Shown here one piece after another: positions 46,805-57,220 of a stretch of DNA of 64,000 nt (positions are counted from its first letter, which is position 1; the number at the start of each line of letters is the position of its first letter). A program made the position numbers and the translations under genes. The DNA comes from Symsagittifera roscoffensis (taxonomy: Eukaryota > Xenacoelomorpha > Acoela > Convolutidae), in contig NC_087065.1 in assembly GCF_963678635.1 (NCBI RefSeq), positions 44,923,919 through 44,987,918 on the forward strand, given 5' to 3'. The notes beneath the pieces were generated by a model. The model was given only the letters and a program-made list of their open reading frames with translations, did no database searches and had not been told where the DNA came from.

Positions 46805-49800
46805 GTAAGTTGAACTGTTCGAAATAGCTTTACTTGAATTGAATTTTTTCTGTTTGTCCCTACTATTTTGTCGAATCATGTGTTGAAATGGTTAAACACC
46901 TGCCATCGCAGTTCCTTTAATTTATTTGACCATTCATATCCTAGTCTCTTTCTAATGTTTGTCGCGTTTACTGGGTTTTATTGTGATCGTTTTAGTGAAG
47001 AAAGAGGGTTTGTTCAGACTGTGGTCGGGTCTTCCGCCTGCAGTGTATAGACACATGAGTATGTAGATGAGTGATTGAAACAAATTGAAGAGACTAACGA
47101 CACTACCATGTTATATCTCGCTTTCAGTTTACTCCGGATTTAGGATAATGACCTACGAGAAGTTTCGAGGACTTCTAGGCCAAAATGAAGACGGAAGTTT
47201 TTCAATCTGGTGAGTGAAGCAACGGAAGTACGTAAAATCATGACAAATTTAGAATGTGGAATGATTATAGCAGATAGTAATTAAATCGATTAAAGTGGTT
47301 TAAATCGATTAATTATCAATTCAGTTAGAAAAAACACGCGAATGATCATTTTTATTAGCTAAAAGTATTGATTAGTTAGTTAAGAAGAAGGTTGATAGTT
47401 CACGCTAGGTATTGAATAAATATAGTTTTGCATTGTCTTCAGAACTTTGTGAAGTGCGTAAATTTCATATTTTATAGGAAATCGTGTGTAGCTGGGTCAA
47501 CAGCGGGAGCCCTTGGCCAATTAATTGCCAGTCCCATGGATCTGCTGAAGGTCCAGATGCAGACTGAAGGAATCAGAAGGCTAAAAGGCGAACCGGTGCG
47601 GTAAGTCACAGAGAATGCATTAAACATATATTGCGCACGAATACCAACTCACAGGCAGATGAAAAACATTCAACTGTCAAGACAGTGGTTAATCAATCCT
47701 TTCATCATAGAAATTGAAGTGGTCCTGACATTTTTCACACTGCAATAGTGTGGAATCTTAAAGGCTAAGTGCACCAACGGAGTACGGTCTCGAAGTTATT
47801 TCAGTCCTGATTACGAGTCGTCGACAAACGTACTGAAGACTCTAATATAAGTTGTGATGATTTTTCTTCAGGAAAAAGTCTTAAAGTTTGTTCACGCTCA
47901 AATTTGTTTTTTAGCGGTTTGACTTTTGATTCTTTTTCAAATTCAGTTCATTTCCTTTGTTTGAAAAGTTAGGCAAAGTCCACTATCGAGCAGCGAAAGT
48001 GTAAAGGTCACGAAAAACCTGATCGACTTCTGCTTTCGAATTTAGTTTTCATGTTTCACAGCAAAATAAACTACTTATTGATCCAGTTTTCTCAAATTGA
48101 GTTTTTTAAATCAAAAAAGTGTCAGTCATAAATTTTTCTACAAATTTAAAGAGCTTTAAGGACATCTATTTTTTCTTGGATTTTCTAAAGTTGACATTTT
48201 TGTAAAACTTGACTTTTTTAATATTGACTTTTAATGCTGTTGAAAGAATTGAGCAGTATACGTTCAATTAATTTGGCTATAGGCGACAAGGGCAGTATCG
48301 TTAGTTCCAATTTTTTTTTTTTTGGGTAATTGTAGTCGTCGCATGATAGCGCTTCGTAAACTGAAATATTTTAAACATCTAAGCGTGATACCATAGTTTC
48401 GGAGATAATTTATTTTTTTGGCTCGGGTCAGACTAATAGAAATAGAGCTGAAGCTGGCTGTTTTAGATTTCGCAACAGCTTGCATGCCATGAGAGTGTTG
48501 CTTAGCGAGGGAGGTGTGCTTGGATTGTGGAGGGGCTGGCTTCCTAACTGCCAAAGAGCTGCTTTAGTCAATCTTGGAGGTATGCACTTGGTTAAGTGTT
48601 CTCTTCAGCTGTTCTAACCCCTGACCTTCAAAAGGGTCTCACATTTGGTAGTATTTCACCGTATTTTTTGGCTCTTTGGCGTAACCAAACGCTAAGTTTG
48701 AGAGTGTGCGCGCTGAAAAAAAAAACAATTTTCTAGTCAAAACATTCCAAAAAATGATCTGAAACTTCGTTTGGCCTGTACTTTAGCCGACCTACAAGAA
48801 CCCCCTCCTTGAGTGAAAATCATAGATTCTCACCAACCTCACCTTCTTTATAACTTCTAAATGTTTTTGGCATCATTTGATAGTGTTTCATTTGCGGCAT
48901 TGAGTATGATAATTTGAGGGAATGTTTCATGTTTTTAGAGCTAGCAACGTATGACCAGGTGAAACGCAAACTGTTAATTGACTTCTCGATGAAAGACAAT
49001 GCTCTAACTCATTCCTTATCAAGGTAATATTTGAACGCGTTTTGTCAATTAAGTTAAATATCCCCTTAAATTGTCAATTTAAGTATCTTAAATTATTTCA
49101 TCAATTTCAAATGAAATATGAAGGTTTGCCGGGAAAGTCAAAGAGAAATTGGTAGGTTAAGATACATGAATGCTGTTTTTCAGTGCTGCAAGTGGTCTGG
49201 TGGCAGCTTTGGTGGGAACTCCTGCCGATGTGATCAAAACGAGAATCATGAACCAACCTGTAGACCAAAGTGGAAAGTAAGTGATCAAGATTTACTGAAA
49301 ATCAACAAAACATTTTGTTTCATATTTAGAAAGTTTCCAAACAAATTTAGCTATGTTTATTTGTGTTTGCTGCAGGATTGTAACTCTTTAAAAACATTTT
49401 GCCTAATTTGAGTTTCATGCAAGCAAAGCGAATTGGTAACAAGTATAGCCGGTTACAGTGCAAGTAGCCAAGAATGTTCCGACCATAGTCTTAAGAAAGT
49501 ATAAAAACGGTTTTCAAATGTTTGTAGTTTTTTCTGCTCAGTGTGATAAAAGGATCTGAAAAACTAGATCTTAGGCATATTCGAATTCGACAGTCATAAT
49601 AAAATAAGCAAATTAGACAAAAATTTTAGTGGAAAAATGCAAAACAAAGCAAAATCATATAAAAGCTTCCGTGTTTCGCTCGAACTTAGAAAAAGAAGAG
49701 GAAAAAGAATTGAATTCTCATTACCACAAATTACATTACATAATTCAAAAGATCACCAGCAACCTATTAACAGTAAATTGAAACTCTAAGTGGACTGCTG

Positions 49801-50781
49801 CCGTTCTATGAAAAGCGCATGAAATACTAATATAAGGATAAGTTAAAATGAGGAGAATAAGAGAAAAAAAACTAAACATTCAATTACTTGTTTGTCAAAT
49901 TATCCATGGGAAGCGTTCTTCTTATATTGCAACTAAAGCCTTAAATAGTCCATTAACTACGTGGGATTATTTTTTTACGAACTGATATAGTCTAATTCGA
50001 GCACAGACAAAATTATTGCTGTAAAAAGGGTTTTGGGTGTTGAAATTCTGAAAGCTTAACAGTCGTGGTTCAATTACAAAACTTGAACTTGTTCGCTTAG
50101 CGGTTACTGCTTCTACTAACTGTGTCCCATCCCCTAGAGCCCCCGTAACACAAATAGTTTTGGTTCAGGGCTAAACGGTCAGTAGATACATAACTTAGTT
50201 TTAATCCTGTTTTTCTCGATACTGGGACAAATTTTTGAGATTCGTTCGAATGACAACTGAAAGCGCTTTAATATGACATATCACTCGATCAATTCTGCTG
50301 ATTATTTGTGGTGTCTGATTTTGGAAAACAAAAAAACTAAAACACACCCGAATACAAAATTCATCCCCATTTTTCAAATGGTCGGAACAATACAAACGAC
50401 AGCATATCTTTCCAACTTTAGTTCGTTTTTCATTGCTTTCGATCTTAAATGTTTCGGTTAGCTTCATTGTTTCAACGGCATGCTGTTGTTTTTTTAATTG
50501 TTAAAGCAAAGTGCAATACAGATGTTTAGTTCAAACCATGTGAAATTTTTAATTCACTAGCTTAGGCTAAATTGAAAATTGTAACATTCATCTTTGACTT
50601 TTTCAGACCCCTAGTGTACAAAGGCGTTGTAGACTGCCTGAGGAGAACAGTGGGAGAGGAAGGTGTGTTAGCCCTCTGGAAGGGATTCGTGCCCATCTGG
50701 TCTCGAATGGCACCCTGGTCTCTCGTGTTCTGGATCAGCTACGAGAAGATCAGATACTTTGCTGGCGTACCATCTTTTTAG
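46661..50781 (+). CDS. SLC25A27: Mitochondrial uncoupling protein 4 (SLC25A27), eight exons, N-terminal exon missing
   Basis: The coding exons are 46661-46804, 46996-47058, 47128-47209, 47478-47600, 48467-48579, 48939-49023, 49184-49276 and 50607-50781. All introns are GT-AG and all phases join cleanly into about 292 residues ending in TAG. The three SLC25 signatures are present: [22 protein letters not shown] and [13 protein letters not shown]. The product is a six-helix carrier of the inner mitochondrial membrane. UCP4 rather than UCP5 or UCP2 is indicated by [22 protein letters not shown] and the C-terminus [13 protein letters not shown]. Human UCP4 has 323 residues, so only about 30 N-terminal residues (the start of helix 1) are missing. 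UCP4 is linked to proton or anion transport and mitochondrial metabolism, mainly in neurons in mammals. The gene looks intact from here on. Confidence 0.92.
46996..47058 (+). CDS. SLC25A27: UCP4 exon: matrix helix, EG/LW motif
   Basis: Acceptor TTTTAG, donor GTATGT. The joined frame reads [21 protein letters not shown], the amphipathic matrix helix plus the start of helix 2. Confidence 0.88.
47128..47209 (+). CDS. SLC25A27: UCP4 exon: helix 2 end and loop
   Basis: Acceptor CTTTCAG, donor GTGAGT. It encodes [16 protein letters not shown], matching the conserved helix-2 region of UCP4. Confidence 0.9.
47478..47600 (+). CDS. SLC25A27: UCP4 exon: second carrier signature
   Basis: Acceptor TTTATAG, donor GTAAGT. 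It encodes helix 3 ([19 protein letters not shown]) and the KVQMQ-EG loop. Confidence 0.93.
47835..48235 (+). repeat. Dispersed repeat in a UCP4 intron (partner at 51470-51910)
   Basis: The order TGAAGACTCTNATATA, TTCAGGAAAAAGTCT, CTATTGATNCAGTTTTCTC, then TATTTTTTCTTNGA and a TGAC-rich end matches a second copy about 3.6 kb downstream. Both are strongly diverged and non-coding. Confidence 0.55.
48467..48579 (+). CDS. SLC25A27: UCP4 exon: second matrix helix and helix 4 start
   Basis: Acceptor TTTTAG, donor GTATGC. It encodes [20 protein letters not shown], the most conserved UCP4 block. Confidence 0.93.
48939..49023 (+). CDS. SLC25A27: UCP4 exon: helix 4 end
   Basis: Acceptor GTTTTTAG, donor GTAATA. 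It encodes [13 protein letters not shown] and a loop into helix 5 (THSLSS). Confidence 0.9.
49184..49276 (+). CDS. SLC25A27: UCP4 exon: third carrier signature
   Basis: Acceptor TTTTTCAG, donor GTAAGT. It encodes helix 5 with [15 protein letters not shown]. Confidence 0.93.
49475..50389 (+). mobile_element. Dispersed repeat with 12-bp inverted ends, 915-bp copy in the last UCP4 intron
   Basis: TGTTCCGACCAT at 49475-49486 and ATGGTCGGAACA at 50378-50389 are exact reverse complements. Both arms match the copy at 32673-33228. Similarity to the 56766 copy extends about 30 bp outside the left arm (GTTACAGTGCAAGTAGCCAAGAA), so the 12-mers may be subterminal. No protein is encoded. It adds over 900 bp to the intron. 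Confidence 0.7.
50607..50781 (+). CDS. SLC25A27: UCP4 last coding exon
   Basis: Acceptor CTTTTTCAG. It encodes the third matrix helix ([15 protein letters not shown]) and helix 6 to the stop TAG at 50779-50781 ([14 protein letters not shown]). Confidence 0.94.
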
Positions 50782-51030
50782 AACCAAACAATTATCTTGC
50801 CCGCTCACTCACATTGCTAATTTTTAGCTAATTATTTGGGCTCATGGGCATTCAATACGTGCTCTCTTAGTAACCAATGAAAACTGAAGACCAAAAACTG
50901 CTCTAAAGAGTTTGCAGACTTTATTTAACTATTTGTGCTTTACATATGTGCAGATTTTATCTATTCTTTTTTATTCATTATGCAAGAATGTGTATACTAC
51001 ATATGAATTCAATGTAGTTAGATAGGGTAT

Positions 51031-51036
51031 AATAAA
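51031..51036 (+). terminator. Poly(A) signal of UCP4
   Basis: AATAAA lies 250 bp after the UCP4 stop codon in a T/A-rich 3' region, followed by T-rich sequence. A second AATAAA lies near 51125. Either could be used. Confidence 0.6.
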
Positions 51037-51219
51037 GTCGATAATATAGTTTTACGGATCTTTTTTTTACCCTAGTGAGCGTAGCTTTATAATACTAATT
51101 CACTTTTTTCCAACAAAAGTCACAAATAAAGTTGCTCATTTGGTGGCTATTCTGCTGCAATAGACGATGAAATGGCATCTGGTTTATTGGTGACTATTCT
51201 AGTGTTTCACGACACGCGT

Positions 51220-51291
51220 GCTATGATGGCACAGATGCGAGGACGTGTGACTTAATCGCGGAGATTAGGGGTTCGATTCCGACACATGGCA
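51220..51291 (+). repeat. tRNA-like sequence, probably a SINE head or tRNA relic
   Basis: An A-box-like TGGCACAGATGCG (51227-51239) and a perfect B box GGTTCGATTCC (51270-51280) have tRNA spacing, and the ends GCTATG/CATGGC can pair. The anticodon and T stems pair poorly, so a working tRNA is unlikely. Weaker look-alikes are at about 52755-52820 and 58625-58690. Confidence 0.4.
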
Positions 51292-52841
51292 GAAGTTGTG
51301 TTTTTTCAAGTCATGTTTTAGCTTCTTTTTCGTTGTTCACGCTTAGAGCTTCTTTTTGCCGTTTTGTTGCTTGTGTTTGCTTAGTGCAATCTCTGCGTAA
51401 AATGTCAAAACAGTTAAAAAGAGCATTTATGCTGCTTAAACTTACTTTGTTTTTAAGAGAAATGAACGTAGTGAAGACTCTTATATAGGTCTTGCTGATT
51501 TTTTTGTTTTTTTTTCAGGAAAAGTCTCTAATAACAACAGATGGGCATTCATATATAATGATGCATTTATGAAAGAACTCAGGTATATATGCAATTTTCC
51601 AATTCAATTGAAATTAATCTGCTGAAAGTGACGTAAATAGCACTCTCCAAATACGAACGTGGAAATGGCGCAAAAAAACGTGAACGATTTCTAGTTTCTA
51701 AAGTGGAATTTAATTTAGATTTCCAGCGGAAAATTTTTTTACCTATTGATGCAATTTTCTCTAGTTGGGTTCATGTTATCAATCAAAGCGCCCAGCATTA
51801 ACTGTTCTGGAAATGCAAAGATCTTATAGAGCATGTATTTTTTCTTCGAAAATGGAAAACTGACAATTTTTCAAGAAGTTCAGTTTTTTTATGTTTACGT
51901 GCGCTCATTACTCTTTTCCAACCTTTGATTGGCTATGTTTAAAAGGTAAATTTTAAAGTTCAGTTGGTCAGCTGTCGCAAAAAAAATCTGAAAAAAAAAA
52001 TCTTGAATAATGTCTGAATCCGGAGATCTCTAGTGATTCACGTAACCAATGAGAACCGCATGTTTGTCTGCCAATAATTTTACTAATCGATGCTTGCAGA
52101 CACCAGAATTATAATTCCACTATTTGCTCTTCAGTGATAGGTTTTGCCCGTTCAGCATGCCGGTTGCGTCTATTTTTATCCCTCCTGCGTTAACAATATA
52201 TTTTAATTAGAAATTTTTACTTTACCCGGTTGTTATAAATATGAACTAACTTTCAAGGAGGCTTTGTCTTCCATGTCGAGACGACAAGATAAGTATTTTT
52301 TTGCTGTTTCAAATCAACCTGATTTAAATCAACCAAACATAAATTAATCTGGAATTTTAGCTTAGTTACCTTGCCGCTATCCATGAACAGAGCGCAGAAG
52401 ACAAGGAGTCAAAAACACCAGCCTGAAATAATCAAAATAAAGTTTGTTTTGTCCTTTAGTAGCAGACTTCAGAAACCATTAATATCAACAAACTAGACAA
52501 CTGCGATCAATTAATTAGGTTGTTTAATGTTACAAATAACATTAAAGCTGATACGAAATCAACGAGTTTGGAAAAAGTGTCACCTTATTAGTTAGTTTTT
52601 ATCAAGAACTCTAAGTTTGAAAAAAATGATGATATAAAATCATTACACTTGCCAGAGCACGGCTTGTAATCGGGAACCAGATTTTTTTTTTGCGCTAGCA
52701 GCTTCTACAAGAAAGTGAACTTGCTTTATTCATTGGCCCTTTCAGGTTCCTTCCCAATTGGCCTGGAGGTAACGCGGTTGCTTTTGCACCCTAAAGTCTG
52801 GTGTTTGATTTCCGGCAGGACCTTTGTTTTCAGTGTTTGTA
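51292..52841. other. AT-rich intergenic DNA with a second copy of the intron repeat
   Basis: No gene seen. 51470-51910 matches the repeat at 47835-48235. A GATTTAAATCAACC-type sequence at about 52320 resembles the hAT terminus at 46140-46193. The rest has no feature I can name. Confidence 0.45.
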
Positions 52842-55366
52842 CAATTGAAAACTTGTTCCGATAAAAATTGGGTTGTATTTTCGTTTGTCTGCTCAATTTT
52901 TCTCAGGGTTACACATCACGGATTTTTCTTGTGCGGTAAGCAAGTACCATAAAATTTGCACGTGTTTCTCATTGTAGTTTCAGGGCGGACTTGAAACTTT
53001 ACAAAGATTTTTTTAGAAAGTTTGTTTTCGGCTCAACTGGTATCGGCTTTGTTTCCGGTTTGTAAGTTTTGTTCTGTTGCTTATTCAAAATTCGAGTGTA
53101 TTGTTTAGCCTGCTTGCCTTAACTTGTTTGATAAAAACAAGTTTCATGAAAATGAATGAAATTGGGTTTTGTGTGTTTTTGAGACGTTTTGAAAAAGTTA
53201 CATCACTGAAAAAGTTGTATCTTCTTAAGATACATCACTGTCGACAGCCTTCGAAAATGTCTATGGGAAGATAACTGACCCATAATTTTGGTTTCTGTTT
53301 CATTTCCTCACAAACTACTCTCACAAATCCAAAATTCTAGTTTCAATGGGGTTTACGGGTGTTAAGAAGTTATGGCCACTCCCTAATTTCTTATACAAAA
53401 AACTATTGCTCTCGGAAAAATCAAAATTTTGAATTTTTGACAGGTTTTTGAAGTTTTTCTGGAGATCTAAAGCTTTTATTTCGATTGATATCTCAGATAT
53501 TGAAGTGATGTGAAGCTCCCCTCCAGAATCGATGACGCCAAAATTTTTTACACCGAAAAGTTATGGTTTCAGAAACTGTTTTAAGCTTTTATCGCTGTCT
53601 TTTGGAACTATTTGGCTTTTCTCCAAAACTACCCTCTCAAATCTGAGTTTTTAGGTTTCAATTGAAATAACAAGTTGCATAAACATCTGCTTAGGCAACT
53701 AAGCTAATTTTTTTTCTACATAAAAAGCTATGAATCTCGGAAAAGTCATCTATTTGAGATTTGCTGACTGTTTTTTGCTGACCGCTTTTCTCGATAACTA
53801 TCCTGTCAAATCTGATATCAAGGATTGATCAAAATAACAGCTCGTTGAACGCTTACCTTTACAATTGGCTGCGTCCAATTTTTTGAAGCAAAAGCTACGG
53901 CGCTCAAAGAAGTCAGTTTTGAAACACGGACGTTTTTGCTTTGGAAACTCTTTGACTTTTCTCGAAAACTATCCTGCCAATTGCTAAGCTTTTTTTTTGC
54001 CAAAGCTCAGACGGGAGCAATTTTATATACCAAAGCAAGCACATGATTCAACTCGTACAAAGTGTTACGACCTGAATCTGGATTTTTTTGGTAAAGTTTT
54101 GCTGCAATTGAAAACTTGTTCCGATAAAAATTGGGTTGTATTTTCGTTTGTCTGCTCAATTTTTCTCAGGGTTACACATCACGGATTTTTCTTGTGCGGT
54201 AAGCAAGTACCATAAAATTTGCACGTGTTTCTCATTGTAGTTTTAGGGCGGACTTGAAACTTTACAAAGATTTTTTTAGAAAGTTTGTTTTCGGCTCAAC
54301 TGGTATCGGCTTTGTTTCCGGTTTGTAAGTTTTGTTCTGTTGCTTATTCAAAATTCGAGTGTATTGTTTAGCCTGCTTGCCTTAACTTGTTTGATAAAAA
54401 CAAGTTTCATGAAAATGAATGAAATTGGGTTTTGTGTGTTTTTGAGACGTTTTGAAAAAGTTACATCACTGAAAAAGTTGTATCTTCTTAAGATACATCA
54501 CTGTCGACAGCCTTCGAAAGTGTCTATGGGAAGATAACTGACCCATAATTTTGGTTTCTGTTTCATTTCCTCACAAACTACTCTCACAAATCCAAAATTC
54601 TAGTTTCAATGGGGTTTACGGGTGTTAAGAAGTTATGGCCACTCCCTAATTTCTTATACAAAAAACTATTGCTCTCGGAAAAATCAAAATTTTGAATTTT
54701 TGACAGGTTTTTGAAGTTTTTCTGGAGATCTATAGCTTTTATTTCGATTGATATCTCAGATATTGAAGTGATGTGAAGCTCCCCTCCAGAATCGATGACG
54801 CCAAATTTTTTTACACCGAAAAGTTATGGTTTCAGAAACTGTTTTAAGCTTTTATCGCTGTCTTTTGGAACTATTTGGCTTTTCTCCAAAACTACCCTCT
54901 CAAATCTGAGTTTTTAGGTTTCAATTGAAATAACAAGTTACATAAACATCTGCTTAGGCAACTAAGCTAATTTTTTTTCTACATAAAAAGCTATGAATCT
55001 CGGAAAAGTCATCTATTTGAGATTTGCTGACTGTTTTTTGCTGACCGCTTTTCTCGATAACTATCCTGTCAAATCTGATATCAAGGATTGATCAAAATAA
55101 CAGCTCGTTGAACGCTTACCTTTACAATTGGCTGCGTCCAATTTTTTGAAGCAAAAGCTACGGCGCTCAAAGAAGTCAGTTTTGAAACTCGGACGTTTTT
55201 GCTTTGGAAACTCTTTGACTTTTCTCGAAAACTATCCTGCCAATTGCTAAGCTTTTTTTTGCCAAAGCTCAGACGGGAGCAATTTTATATACCAAAGCAA
55301 GCACATGATTCAACTCGTACAAAGTGTTACGACCTGAATCTGGATTTTTTTGGTAAAGTTTTGCTG
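52842..55366. repeat. Recent tandem duplication, 2 x 1,263 bp
   Basis: Copies 52842-54104 and 54105-55366 differ at only a handful of positions (for example T for C at about 54242, A/T at about 54731, one T-run length). Each copy starts CAATTGAAA, and the same nine bases follow copy 2 at 55367-55375. The duplication therefore arose between short direct repeats. Inside each copy an older, degenerate ~168 bp repeat with core TTTTCTCGAAAACTATCCTGTCAAATC is visible near 53305, 53620, 53788 and 53957. No protein is supported. Confidence 0.93.
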
Positions 55367-55375
55367 CAATTGAAA

Positions 55376-56260
55376 GAATCAACCAGGTAACTGGTGTTAA
55401 GGAAACTTTTATTTGACTACTCGAAACCCAACACATTTTTGCGGACTGATTTTTGGGGCTAGCTTTATCTAGGCTAGTAAAAAATGTTGTACATTTTTTT
55501 TATAAACTTTTATTTGGTAATCAAACAAAGGCAATAAGGTGCTGCCACAGCCATACTGATATGAATAAAGTAAACTTGCAGAAAATTTAGCGCTTAATTT
55601 GAAATTTTCGTCTGCAAACCAAAAATTGGAGATTTGAAGTTTCGGTCATGTCGGAGTTAGCTAAATTGATGATTGAGTATTTATTTCACGTTTCTTGTCA
55701 GCTTCATGACAAAAAAATGAATCGAATACGTTTGTTTTTAGAAGAAATCACGAAATTAAACTTTACCAGTTATTGTGATTGAAAATAATTATGAGTAATG
55801 TCAAGAGTGAACTGAAAATCTATGCTAGAGTTTCGTCAAAATAATCAGTCAGCTCTTATCTGATTTTTACTAAGACCTAATTAAGACCTATGTATTAAAA
55901 TAGGGAAACTTTATTTTCCGCATATTCGCTTTGAGTATTGACTTGATAAGACTCAATTACTTTTTTCTTGAATATCGGTGAGATGTTATAACAGAAACAA
56001 TAACTTTAGGGGTAAAATTATGGCGTGGAAATAAACCGTTGCTGTAGAAACGTATGGAAAAAATGGCGCGATCAAAAGTTGAGTAGCAAAAAGTTAGGGC
56101 AACTGTAAACAAGTGCTAGACTTCTTTAAAACTGTACAAACATTACAAGTTTTGTTCACAAGCTGCTTCTGCCGAGAGTTGCACTTCTTCTAGCACTATC
56201 TGTTCGTTTAGCTTTGGTGAGCGTTGTGTAGTAACTTTGAATCAAATTTTATCATATCAT
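55376..56260. other. AT-rich intergenic DNA
   Basis: No coding frame, RNA gene or repeat recognised. Confidence 0.5.
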
Positions 56261-56575
56261 AAGTCGGCGCACAGACAATTCGCTCAAAGACAATTCAGCC
56301 ATTTTGAAATACAGACAATTCAGCCAGAAATATACAGACAATTCAGCATGAGACAATTCAGCCAGTTTTACAAAACCCTAGATTCGAAAGAAAAAAATCG
56401 GAATTGGAGTTATTTCTCGGTTTAAGGTCGCCGGTGGGCGCGGCGATAACGGCTCTAAATTTTGCAGACTGCGGCGGTCACTATTGGCTGAATTGTCTGC
56501 ATACTTTTGGCTGAATTGTCTGAATTTCAAATCGGCTGAATTGTCTTTGGCCGAATTGTCTGGACGCGCAAAAGT
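56261..56575. mobile_element. Foldback (MITE-like) element with arms of GACAATTCAGCC repeats
   Basis: The left arm (56261-56345) carries GACAATTC-type motifs four to five times. The right arm (56480-56575) is its inverse, carrying GGCTGAATTGTC-type motifs four times. The arms match over about 80-90 bp, including the intervening letters (for example CAAAGACAATTCAGCC with GGCTGAATTGTCTTTG). The loop between them is G+C-rich. It is too short for a protein and is a likely non-autonomous DNA element. A transcript would form a long hairpin. Confidence 0.82.
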
Positions 56576-56765
56576 CAATTAATTCAATTTGGAAGCATTT
56601 ATCCAGTTGGAGAACCAATCGAAAACACCGAATTTTGTTTAAAAATTAGTAGCTTTTCCTTTTTTCAAATCATTGTTTTTTGGTTTATGAGGATCAAGTT
56701 TAATACCAATTAATTGGACTCAATAGATTTCTAGCTCCTTGATTATTTAAAAATTTTTACATCAT

Positions 56766-57220
56766 TGTTTTGACTATTGAAAACAGTGAAGAACTTTGTA
56801 TTCGGGTGTGTTTTTTTTCTTCAATTTTTCCAGTACAATCAGGTACCACAAATAATCATCGGAGTGGGTCAAGTGATATATCATATTGAAACTCCTTCAG
56901 TCTTCATTCGAGCGAGCCTAAAAACTTTCAGAAAAATGTCCCAATATAGAGAAAAGCCAGTTTTAAAGTTTTGATGTGTTGAAGGTTTAAAATTTGAAAT
57001 CCGAGCAAATGAAACGAGCAAATTTTGAACAAAATTTTGAACTTTTTGATTTTTTATACCTTTGTTTTGTTTTTTTGGTCATTCTGCAAAAACTGTTGTC
57101 CAATTTGCCTATTTTACTATGATTGTTGAGTATGTCTAAGTTCTTGTTTTTCGTTGAGATATTTTTATCACGCCACTTCGAAAAAAAAACATTGAATTTG
57201 TTAAGACTTGGGTCGGATCA
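56766..57220 (-). mobile_element. Diverged copy of the TGTTCCGACCAT-ended repeat, inverted
   Basis: It begins TGTTTTGACTAT and ends GGGTCGGATCA, degraded forms of the 12-bp ends. Internal order (CTTTGTATTCGGGTG, TACCACAAATAATC, AGTGATATATCA, TCCAATTTGCCTATTTTACTATGA) is the reverse complement of the copies at 49475 and 32673. Sequence similarity continues outside the right end (CTACTTGCACAGTGACCGGCTA). Confidence 0.65.

Noticed and set aside
50201-50467. 88-codon minus-strand ORF in the last UCP4 intron
   Set aside because: It lies mostly inside the TGTTCCGACCAT-ended repeat and is a chance frame.
51220-51291. Functional tRNA gene
   Set aside because: B box is good but the anticodon and T stems do not pair well.
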